Below, one piece after another: positions 1 through 5,259 of a stretch of 5,567 nucleotides of DNA (the stretch's first letter is position 1; every line of letters starts with the position of its first letter). The stretch is from positions 1 to 5,567 of the forward strand of contig JAGHCO010000209.1 in the NCBI GenBank assembly GCA_021160405.1, in the 5' to 3' direction. A model generated the notes under the pieces. That model was given only the letters and a program-made list of their open reading frames with translations, made no database searches and was not told the origin of the DNA. Position numbers and translations under genes: made by a program. Source of the stretch: Candidatus Aerophobota bacterium (GTDB lineage: Bacteria > Aerophobota > Aerophobia > Aerophobales > JAGHCO01).

Positions 1-587
1 ACCCCTTCTTCTTTTTCTCTATAAAGGGCATTTTGCCAAAAGGCTAATCTTTCCTCTCCCCCTGCTTTTTTGCCTACCACTGTTGGCCAGGAAAGTTGAT
101 ACTGACCTTCCAAAGGAAAATTTTTTAGAGAAAGATTAGCTTGTATCTGATATCCTTGTTTAGGAATCTCAATAGTTTTGATTATCTTGATTTTTTTATC
201 CTTATCTTCCCAGGAAAAAATTATCTTTTTATTCTTTTCCTCTTCAACCTGAAATATCTTATTCCTCAAGTCAATTTTTCCCTCCTCAGGGAGGAATAAA
301 CTTATATTTAAAGCATCATCTCCTTCCCTAATTACCTCTTTCTTTTTATCCTTTAAATACCAGGATTTAATTACTCCTCCCTGTGAGCTGAAGACTAATT
401 TTACTTGAGGATTTTCCAAGTAAAATTCTTGAACCTCAGTTGAAGGTAGAGGGGTTTTTTCTTCTACTGGAGGAGATATTTTTTTCTCTCTTTCAGGAGG
501 AACAACTGCCTTAGGAAGAAAAAATAAGTTATAGATAACCAGAACCACCACCGATAAAACAATAGCCAGTATTATATTTTTATCCAT
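1..587 (-). CDS. yidC: YidC membrane protein insertase, N-terminal part (3' end beyond window)
   Basis: Only the first 195 complete codons are present; the gene runs off the left edge. YidC is an inner-membrane insertase that folds and inserts membrane proteins, alone or with SecYEG. Visible features are an uncleaved N-terminal membrane segment (about residues 4-24, ILAIVLSVVVLVIYNLFF), a charged and Pro-rich linker (about 25-52), and the beginning of the beta-rich periplasmic domain with its family hallmark SSQGGVIKSWYLKD (about 67-80). The conserved five-helix insertase core is outside the window. The ATG start is supported by an AGGA ribosome site 5 bases upstream that lies directly against the yidD stop codon. 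The long periplasmic region is typical of outer-membrane bacteria. Identification rests on the N-terminal architecture plus the adjacent yidD, a standard partner. Confidence 0.9.
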   Translation of the reverse strand, partial: MDKNIILAIVLSVVVLVIYNLFFLPKAVVPPEREKKISPPVEEKTPLPSTEVQEFYLENPQVKLVFSSQGGVIKSWYLKDKKKEVIREGDDALNISLFLPEEGKIDLRNKIFQVEEEKNKKIIFSWEDKDKKIKIIKTIEIPKQGYQIQANLSLKNFPLEGQYQLSWPTVVGKKAGGEERLAFWQNALYREKEEG

Positions 588-598
588 TTTAATCCTTT

Positions 599-811
599 TT
601 ACTTTACAGGGTCATATCCTCCTGGGTTAAAAGGATGACACCTGCTAATTCTTTTTATTCCAAGAAGAATTCCCTTACCCAATCCATATTTATCTATAGC
701 TTCTAAAGTATACTGAGAACAAGTAGGGTAAAACCTGCAAGAATGTGGAAGGTAAGGGGAAATTGCCCTTTGATAAAAAATAACCATTAATTTTCCTATC
801 TTTTTTAGCAC
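599..811 (-). CDS. yidD: YidD, membrane protein insertion efficiency factor
   Basis: This is a small (70 residue) YidD/DUF37 protein, complete at normal family length. The family is thought to help YidC insert membrane proteins at the inner face of the cytoplasmic membrane. The sequence shows the family core: an amphipathic N-terminus with FYQRAISP (12-19), then CRFYPTCSQY (25-34), then the C-terminal signature RCHPFNPGGYDPV (57-69), including the conserved cysteines. The start is GTG at 809-811, chosen because AGGGA lies 6 bases upstream; an internal ATG at codon 9 has weaker support and would remove conserved-length N-terminal sequence. The stop is 11 bp before yidC, so the two are almost certainly cotranscribed. 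The usual rpmH-rnpA genes are not directly upstream; a dedicated promoter is there instead. Confidence 0.95.
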   Translation of the reverse strand: MLKKIGKLMVIFYQRAISPYLPHSCRFYPTCSQYTLEAIDKYGLGKGILLGIKRISRCHPFNPGGYDPVK

Positions 812-817
812 TACCTA

Positions 818-822
818 TCCCT
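818..822 (-). promoter_or_regulatory. Ribosome binding site deciding the GTG start of yidD
   Basis: AGGGA on the minus strand lies 6 bases before the GTG at 809-811. It favours this start over the ATG eight codons downstream. Confidence 0.7.
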
Positions 823-876
823 ATAATTTACTATTTTATCTTAGATTCGGAATTTTTATTGTTGCTCTTTTCCTTC

Positions 877-939
877 AGTGTTTTGAAGTAATCAGTGATG
901 AGTAAAGAGGTTTTTATCCCTTACATATTACTTCTCACT
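877..939. repeat. Imperfect inverted repeat in the yidD leader
   Basis: GAAGTAAT (885-892) is matched by ATTACTTC (927-934), and the stem continues outward with AGTG (877-880) against CACT (936-939) across a small asymmetric internal loop. The 34-base loop contains a further AGTGATGAGTAA-type copy, so the region may be a degenerate AGTGAT/AGTAAT low-complexity repeat rather than a selected hairpin. On the minus strand it would fold in the yidD leader RNA. Confidence 0.4.
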
Positions 940-951
940 TTTTACTGTTTA

Positions 952-981
952 ATTATACTTCATTTTATAGGCTCTTGTCAA
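952..981 (-). promoter_or_regulatory. Sigma-70-type promoter for yidD-yidC
   Basis: Read on the minus strand, TTGACA (981-976) and TATAAT (957-952) are both perfect consensus hexamers separated by 18 bp. The predicted start of transcription is near 945. No other promoter is visible between here and yidD. Confidence 0.8.
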
Positions 982-1003
982 CCCTTATATTTTTTGTTAT
1001 AAT
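975..1003 (+). promoter_or_regulatory. Sigma-70-type promoter for the hom-rpsB-tsf-pyrH-frr block
   Basis: TTGTCA (975-980) and TATAAT (998-1003) are separated by the optimal 17 bp, and TG at 995-996 makes an extended -10 (TGTTATAAT). The predicted transcription start is near 1010, giving a leader of only about 23 nucleotides that contains the hom ribosome site. The -35 is offset by one base from the opposite-facing yidD -35, so the two promoters share it. Confidence 0.85.
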
Positions 1004-1010
1004 AACAAAA
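992..1010. promoter_or_regulatory. Perfect 19-bp palindrome over the -10 box, candidate operator
   Basis: The arms TTTTGTTAT (992-1000) and ATAACAAAA (1002-1010) are exact reverse complements around a single central A. The element covers the whole extended -10 of the hom promoter and ends about at the predicted start site, so it is mostly absent from the RNA. A dimeric repressor here would block the promoter. The core has a 7-1-7 layout as in Fur/PerR-type boxes, but the bases do not match a box I know. The low GC content raises the chance of coincidence. Confidence 0.5.
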
Positions 1011-1032
1011 CAATTATAATTAGGATAATAGA

Positions 1033-2310
1033 GTGCAAACAAGGTCTGTTCATATAGGAATCTTTGGGTTAGGAACAGTGGGAGGGGGTATAGTAGAGCT
1101 TTTGAGGAGAGGAGGTAAGAAAAACAAAGATTACAATTTTGCTTTAAAAAAAATAGTGGTGAAAAATTTAGATAAGAGAAGGAAAGTTTCTGTTCCTTCT
1201 GAGCTTCTGTCCTGTGAACCTAAATCCATTTTGGATAATCCAGATATCGATACAGTGGTAGAAGTAATGGGAGGAATTCATCCTGCACAGGAAATTGTTC
1301 TGGAAGCTTTAAAGAAAGGCAAAAACGTAGTTACAGCTAACAAAGCCCTTTTAGCAAGGGTGGGAAGTAAAATCTTTGAAAAAGCGCTACAAAATAATTG
1401 CTACCTGGGAGTAAGAGCTTCCAATATTGCCAGCTATCGTCTTATTGAGAGTTTAACCAGTTCTCCCTCTAAGATGGAGAAGCTACTGGGAATTTTCAAC
1501 GGTACTTGCAATTATATATTAACCGAAATGGAGAAAAAGGGAGAAGATTTTCCCATCATTCTTAAGCGAGCACAGGAGATTGGTTATGCTGAGCCAGATC
1601 CCTCCGATGATATTAGAGGATATGATACTGCTCATAAGCTTATAATTTTGCTGGGTTTAGCTCTGGGTTATTTTATCCCTCTTGAATCTTTATATGTAGA
1701 GGGGATTGAGAGAATATCTTATCAGGATATTCTCTTTACTAAAGAGTTAGGTTATAGAATAAAGTTGCTTGCCATTGCTAAGAAGTTTGGGGATGAGTTA
1801 GAAGCACGAGTTCATCCAGCTCTTCTTCCCAGGAATAAAGGTTTAGCTCGTCTGGAGGGAATTGAAAATGGTGTTGAGATCAAGGATGAGGGAGGATTAG
1901 GAATAAGAATGCAAGCTCCGGGTGCTGGAAAATATCCTGCAGCTATAGCAGTAATGGAGGATCTTATCTGCATTGCTAAGGGAAGAAAATTGTTTCTTCC
2001 TCAAGAGAAAATTTCTTTAATTTTAAAACCAATGACTGAGATTCAAACTAAGTATTATTTAAGATTCAACGCCTTAGACAAAGCAGGGGTTTTAGCAAAA
2101 ATATCCAATGTTCTGGGTAATCACAATATAAGTATCGAAGCTGTTTTACAAAAAGGAAATGGGGAGAAAAAGATAAAGTGGGTTCCCATTATTATGCTTA
2201 CTCATAAATCCCGGGAAAAAGATATACAAAGTGCTCTTAAGCAGATAGATAGTTTATCGGTAACAAAAGGAAAATCTCTACTTATACGGGTAGAGGAAGA
2301 AATTTTTTAA
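1033..2310 (+). CDS. hom: Homoserine dehydrogenase with C-terminal ACT domain, variant cation-binding loop
   Basis: The family reduces aspartate semialdehyde to homoserine with NAD(P)H, a cytoplasmic step toward threonine and methionine. At 425 residues it is normal length. The Rossmann domain opens with GLGTVGGG (12-19) and continues to VEVMGG (76-81) and TANKALL (101-107, Lys104). The catalytic domain has GIFNGTCNYIL (153-163), GYAEPDP with Glu187, and DTAHK with Asp198 and Lys202, equivalent to the substrate-binding and catalytic residues of yeast Hom6; the APGAGKYPAA stretch is at 295-304. An ACT domain, the usual site of amino-acid feedback control, occupies about 341-421. Oddity: residues 127-136 read VRASNIASYR where the family has a form of YEASVAGGIP, with no frameshift. 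The start is GTG with AGGA 7 bases upstream and an in-frame stop just before it. It leads the rpsB operon; no thr genes adjoin. Confidence 0.92.
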   Translation: MQTRSVHIGIFGLGTVGGGIVELLRRGGKKNKDYNFALKKIVVKNLDKRRKVSVPSELLSCEPKSILDNPDIDTVVEVMGGIHPAQEIVLEALKKGKNVVTANKALLARVGSKIFEKALQNNCYLGVRASNIASYRLIESLTSSPSKMEKLLGIFNGTCNYILTEMEKKGEDFPIILKRAQEIGYAEPDPSDDIRGYDTAHKLIILLGLALGYFIPLESLYVEGIERISYQDILFTKELGYRIKLLAIAKKFGDELEARVHPALLPRNKGLARLEGIENGVEIKDEGGLGIRMQAPGAGKYPAAIAVMEDLICIAKGRKLFLPQEKISLILKPMTEIQTKYYLRFNALDKAGVLAKISNVLGNHNISIEAVLQKGNGEKKIKWVPIIMLTHKSREKDIQSALKQIDSLSVTKGKSLLIRVEEEIF

Positions 2311-2325
2311 AACATAAATAAAAAA

Positions 2326-2330
2326 GGAGG
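2326..2330 (+). promoter_or_regulatory. Strong ribosome binding site for the GTG start of rpsB
   Basis: GGAGG, extended as AAGGAGGCGG, lies 9 bases before GTG at 2340-2342. It supports that start over the in-frame ATG at codon 6. The 29-bp hom-rpsB gap leaves no room for a separate promoter with a leader or for an S2-type autoregulatory RNA. Confidence 0.8.
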
Positions 2331-2339
2331 CGGAAAAAA

Positions 2340-3131
2340 GTGTCCATAGTTACAATGAAAGAACTTTTAGAAGCAGGAGCTCATTTTGGTCATCGAAGAA
2401 GTGCTTGGAATCCAAAGATGAAACCTTTTATTTATCAAGAGAGAAATCGTATGCACATTATAGACCTCACGAAAACAGTAAAACTACTGGAAAAAGCTTA
2501 TGAGTTTGTCAGAGATATCTCAGCAGAGGGGAAAAACATTTTATTTGTAGGAACTAAACAGCAAGCAAAGAATTGTATTCAAGAGGAAGCGGATAGATGT
2601 GCTTCCCCTTACGTTAATAATAGATGGTTAGGTGGGTTTTTAACTAACTTTTCTACCGTTAAAAAGCGGATTGAGAGATTATCTCATTTAGAGAGGGAGG
2701 CCAGCGAAGAGCTATGGGAAATGCTACCTAAAAAGGAGGCAACGAGATTACGAAAAGAACTGGAAAAATTAAGGCGAAATTTATGGGGAGTAAAAGGTAT
2801 AAATGGTCTTCCTCATGCTCTTTTCATTACCGATGTTAGAGTTGAAGATACTCCCATTAGAGAAGCAAAGAAATTGGGTATTCCAGTAGTAGCTATTGTA
2901 GATTCTAACGGGGACCCTGAGCTAATTGATTATCCCATTCCAGCTAATGATGATGCCATAAAGAGTATTAAACTTATTACTGCTAAAATAGCTGATGCTG
3001 TAATAGAGGGAAGAGAGATTTTTGAAAAGAAAAAGCTATTAGAAGAAAAAGCTATAACTCCTGTGGGCGAAGAAGAATCCCTTGAAGCTAAAGAAGAGGT
3101 ATCCGTAGAGACGGCAGATAAAAAAAATTAA
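2340..3131 (+). CDS. rpsB: 30S ribosomal protein S2 (uS2)
   Basis: S2 is a late-assembling protein of the small ribosomal subunit, bound near S1 at the head-platform junction. The 263-residue product covers the full family. It has the N-terminal signature LLEAGAHFGHR (9-19) followed by WNPKMKPFIY, the FVGTKQQA strand-loop (69-76), NNRWLGGFLTNFSTV (93-107), the helical hairpin (about 110-148), the second S2 signature from Pro158 to Pro182, and DYPIPANDDAIKSI (197-210). The last 35 or so residues form a Glu/Lys-rich, probably disordered tail, as in many S2 proteins. It is separated from hom by 29 bp and from tsf by 14 bp, so it is cotranscribed with both. Identification is secure. Confidence 0.98.
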   Translation: MSIVTMKELLEAGAHFGHRRSAWNPKMKPFIYQERNRMHIIDLTKTVKLLEKAYEFVRDISAEGKNILFVGTKQQAKNCIQEEADRCASPYVNNRWLGGFLTNFSTVKKRIERLSHLEREASEELWEMLPKKEATRLRKELEKLRRNLWGVKGINGLPHALFITDVRVEDTPIREAKKLGIPVVAIVDSNGDPELIDYPIPANDDAIKSIKLITAKIADAVIEGREIFEKKKLLEEKAITPVGEEESLEAKEEVSVETADKKN

Positions 3132-3145
3132 AAGAGGGGGATTAA

Positions 3146-3742
3146 ATGAGTATTACTTTAGATAAGGTAAAGAAACTCCGTGAGGAAACTTTAGCTGGTA
3201 TTGTTGAGTGTAAAAAAGCGTTGGAAGAAAGTAATGGCAATTTGGAAGAGGCAAAAAAGATTTTGCGAAGAAGAGGAATAAAGATAGCTCAGAAAAAGAG
3301 TGGAAAAATAACTAATCAGGGACTCATTGTTTCTTATATTCATCACAATAAAAGAGTGGGAGCAATGGTAGAGATTCACTGTGAGTCTGATTTTGTAGCT
3401 AAAAACGATGAGTTTCAACGGTTTGCTAAGGATTTAGCTATGCATGTAGCTGCTTTTAATCCCAAATGGATAGTTCCCGAAGATGTTCCTGCAAAAGTAA
3501 TAGAGGAGGAGAAAAGCATTTTAGAATCACAGGCTAAGAAAGAAGGAAAACCCCAGCAAATTATAGAGAAGATTGTTCAGGGAAGAATAAAGAAATTCTA
3601 TAACCAAACTTGCTTGTTAAACCAGCCTTTTGTTAAGGATGAAAAAAGAACAGTAAGAGATTATCTTCACGAGATAGTTACTAAACTGGGAGAAAATGTT
3701 AAAATTCATCGTTTCGTCAGATATGAGCTGGAGAAAGATTAG
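3146..3742 (+). CDS. tsf: Elongation factor Ts, compact form
   Basis: EF-Ts is the cytoplasmic nucleotide-exchange factor that releases GDP from EF-Tu. The N-terminal UBA-like helical domain spans about 1-45 (VKKLREETLAGIVECKKAL). The core domain holds the EF-Tu-contacting loop CESDFVAKNDEF (79-90), in which Asp82 and Phe83 correspond to the conserved TDFV pair. The C-terminal part has GRIKKFYNQTCLLNQPFVKD (146-165) and ends with the ENVKIHRFVRYE motif. At 198 residues it is of the short class seen in Thermus and Thermotoga, against about 283 in E. coli, and it lacks the second core subdomain. It has an ATG start with GAGGGGG upstream. It lies between rpsB and pyrH, as in most bacteria. The LREETLAGIVEC stretch departs from the more usual R-T-G-A-G-M-x-D-C pattern. 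Confidence 0.97.
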   Translation: MSITLDKVKKLREETLAGIVECKKALEESNGNLEEAKKILRRRGIKIAQKKSGKITNQGLIVSYIHHNKRVGAMVEIHCESDFVAKNDEFQRFAKDLAMHVAAFNPKWIVPEDVPAKVIEEEKSILESQAKKEGKPQQIIEKIVQGRIKKFYNQTCLLNQPFVKDEKRTVRDYLHEIVTKLGENVKIHRFVRYELEKD

Positions 3743-3752
3743 GATAGGGGAA

Positions 3753-3757
3753 AAGGA
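3753..3757 (+). promoter_or_regulatory. Ribosome binding site deciding the pyrH start
   Basis: AAGGA lies 7 bases before ATG at 3765-3767. It fixes the pyrH start there rather than at the in-frame ATG at 3696, which lies inside tsf without a comparable site. Confidence 0.75.
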
Positions 3758-3764
3758 AACAGTG

Positions 3765-4487
3765 ATGAGAAAAACTAAGTTAAAATGGGAAAGGATTCTT
3801 TTAAAGATTGGGGGAGAAAGTTTTTCTGAGAAAGGAAGTTTTGGAATCTCCTCCTCACAACTAAATTGGATAGCCGAAGAAATTGGTCAGGTAAAAGATC
3901 TGGGAGTGAGAATAGGGATAATGGTGGGAGGAGGAAATATCTGGAGAGGAGAAGTAGCCAGCAAACAAGGTATGGATAGATCTACTGCAGATTATATGGG
4001 AATGTTGGCTACAGTTATTAATGCTTTAGCTCTTCAGGATGTATTGGAAGATAAGGGGATTATTACCCGGGTTCAAACTTCTATTGAGATGCAGGAAATC
4101 GCTGAACCTTACATCCGCCGTAGAGCTCTCCGCCATCTGGAGAAAGGTAGAATAGTCATTTTTGCTGGAGGAACAGGAAACCCATATTTTACTACTGATA
4201 CTGCTGCAGCCTTGCGGGCTCTGGAAATAGAAGCTGAAGTAATCTTAAAGGCTACAAAAGTAGAAGGAATTTATTCCTCGGATCCCCTAAAGAACCAGAA
4301 AGCCAAGAAATTTGATAAGATTGACTATGTGGAGGTTCTTAAAAGAAGACTCAAGGTTATGGATGCCACAGCTATTTCTCTATGTATGGATAACAATCTC
4401 CCCATTATTGTTTTCAATCTGGAGAAAAGAGGGAATCTAAAGAGGATAGTTCAGGGAGAAAAAGTGGGAACTATAGTAAAGGGGTAA
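3765..4487 (+). CDS. pyrH: UMP kinase (uridylate kinase)
   Basis: This is a cytoplasmic, hexameric amino-acid-kinase-fold enzyme that phosphorylates UMP to UDP with ATP, the entry to all pyrimidine triphosphates. With the ATG at 3765 the product is 240 residues, the family norm, and the start falls just before KWERILLKIGGE (7-18), the first strand and phosphate loop. Further motifs are MVGGGNIWRG (53-62), DRSTADYMGMLATVINALALQD (71-92, the UMP/GTP-site region), PYIRRRALRHLEKG (115-128), FAGGTGNPYFTTDTAAALRA (133-152) and KATKVEGIYSSDP (162-174). A longer in-frame reading from 3696 would overlap tsf and add 23 residues that look like tsf out of frame. The usual KLSGE loop is KIGGE here, a mild change. 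The gap to tsf is 22 bp and to frr 33 bp. Confidence 0.97.
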   Translation: MRKTKLKWERILLKIGGESFSEKGSFGISSSQLNWIAEEIGQVKDLGVRIGIMVGGGNIWRGEVASKQGMDRSTADYMGMLATVINALALQDVLEDKGIITRVQTSIEMQEIAEPYIRRRALRHLEKGRIVIFAGGTGNPYFTTDTAAALRALEIEAEVILKATKVEGIYSSDPLKNQKAKKFDKIDYVEVLKRRLKVMDATAISLCMDNNLPIIVFNLEKRGNLKRIVQGEKVGTIVKG

Positions 4488-4520
4488 AATTACAGGATCC
4501 GGATTTAAAGGGAGGGAGAA

Positions 4521-5084
4521 ATGGTCCCAGTAAAACAAATTTATGAAGAGACTAAGAAAAAAATGGAGCAATCCAGAGAAGCTTTAGCTAAAAGATACAT
4601 TACTATGAGGGGAGGGAGAGCCAGAGCTGATCTGGTAAGCGAGATTAAGGTGGATTGTTACGGTTCTAAATTGCCCATTAATCAATTATCTACTATTTCA
4701 GTTCCTGAGCCCCGGTTAATTGTTATTGAGCCCTGGGATAAATCTCTCATTGAAAATATAAAAAAGGCTATACTTGCAGCTAATCTGGGAATAAATCCCA
4801 GCGATGATGGAAACTTCATTAGGTTACCTCTCCCACCTTTAACTGAGGAAAGACGAGAAGAAATTGTAAAGTTTGTTAAACAATGGGCTGAAGAAACTAA
4901 AATTTCTATTAGAAATTTGCGGCGGGAAGCCAGAGAGAAAATTGAACAGATGGAGAAAGACAAGGATATTTCTGAGGATGAGAAAAAGAGAGCTGAAAAG
5001 GATATTCAGTCATTAACCGATGATTTTATCTCCAAGATAGAGGAACTTCAGGATAAAAAAGCCGAGGAAATTCGTAAAGTATAA
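4521..5084 (+). CDS. frr: Ribosome recycling factor
   Basis: With EF-G, this protein splits the post-termination ribosome in the cytoplasm so that subunits can be reused. The 187-residue product matches the family norm (about 185). Domain I, a three-helix bundle, is formed by the N-terminal helix (about 5-28) and the long C-terminal helices (about 108-185). The inserted domain II covers about 31-103 and contains GSKLPINQLSTISVPEPR (48-65) and PWDKSLIENIKKAILAANLG (71-90). Other signatures are RLPLPPLTEERREEIVK (101-117), RNLRREA (131-137) and ISEDEKKRAE (150-159). The near-invariant RTGRA motif reads RGGRA (30-34). GGAGG lies 5 bases before the ATG. It is the last gene of the block; uppS, cdsA and dxr, which often follow, are absent. 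Confidence 0.97.
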   Translation: MVPVKQIYEETKKKMEQSREALAKRYITMRGGRARADLVSEIKVDCYGSKLPINQLSTISVPEPRLIVIEPWDKSLIENIKKAILAANLGINPSDDGNFIRLPLPPLTEERREEIVKFVKQWAEETKISIRNLRREAREKIEQMEKDKDISEDEKKRAEKDIQSLTDDFISKIEELQDKKAEEIRKV

Positions 5085-5093
5085 GAGGAATTC

Positions 5094-5160
5094 AACCACG
5101 GATTCACCCTGTTAGATAATCTTTCCTATCTAACAGGGTAAACGCTGATTATTGCTGATT
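5094..5160. repeat. GATT-type degenerate repeat interrupted by a palindrome
   Basis: CCACGGATT (5096-5104) precedes the hairpin; CGCTGATT (5143-5150) and TGCTGATT (5153-5160) follow it at a 10-bp period. Strings of this CCACGGATT/CGCTGATT type recur between genes in some bacterial genomes, to my recollection. Here the 13-bp palindrome appears to sit inside such a tract. Confidence 0.4.
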
Positions 5161-5165
5161 TTTTT
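5106..5165 (+). terminator. 13-bp hairpin with delayed T-run after frr, possible terminator
   Basis: The arms 5106-5118 and 5127-5139 pair perfectly (ACCCTGTTAGATA with TATCTAACAGGGT) around an 8-base loop. A run of seven T, then C and four more T, begins at 5159, about 20 bases after the stem. That spacing is too long for a classic intrinsic terminator, so it may instead be a 3'-end stabilising stem or a dispersed palindromic repeat. Its position 22 bases after the frr stop fits the end of the operon transcript. Confidence 0.45.
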
Positions 5166-5259
5166 CTTTTATTACTATATACAAGAGATTTTCATAAGTA
5201 GACTTAAGAAAAGTTGTAATAGTTTAGTTTTGCTAAAGAGCTTTGGGCAAAAGAACTTC

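Larger units (their letters stand above)
812..945 (-). promoter_or_regulatory. Long 5' leader of the yidD-yidC transcript
   Basis: If transcription starts about 7 bases past the minus-strand -10 box, the yidD message has a leader of about 134 nucleotides. It contains no credible reading frame on the minus strand and no recognised riboswitch class. Its one visible structure is an imperfect long hairpin (877-939). The leader boundaries are inferred from the promoter position. Confidence 0.45.

Noticed and set aside
898..1002. Plus-strand frame of 34 codons starting ATG in the divergent intergenic region, hydrophobic with a GSC lipobox-like end
   Set aside because: It has no ribosome site, runs through both promoters, and its hydrophobicity is what AT-rich DNA gives by chance.
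1015..1020. Second TATAAT just upstream of hom
   Set aside because: Its best -35 (TTGTTA, 994-999) is only 15 bp away, and transcription would start inside the hom ribosome site. The TTGTCA/TATAAT pair upstream is much better.
1408..1440. Frameshift as explanation of the odd hom loop
   Set aside because: Frame is kept on both sides, Ala129-Ser130 match the family, and the shifted frames do not restore an EASVxGGxP sequence.
3191..3418. Minus-strand open frame of 75 codons inside tsf
   Set aside because: It lies fully antisense to a secure gene, has low-complexity Ser/Phe composition, and has no family resemblance.
3696..3764. N-terminal extension of pyrH from an ATG inside tsf
   Set aside because: It overlaps tsf, has no good ribosome site, and would make the enzyme longer than the family. 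ATG at 3765 has AAGGA at 7 bases.
4682..4963. Minus-strand open frame of 93 codons inside frr
   Set aside because: It is antisense shadow of a conserved gene, with no recognisable motif or ribosome site.
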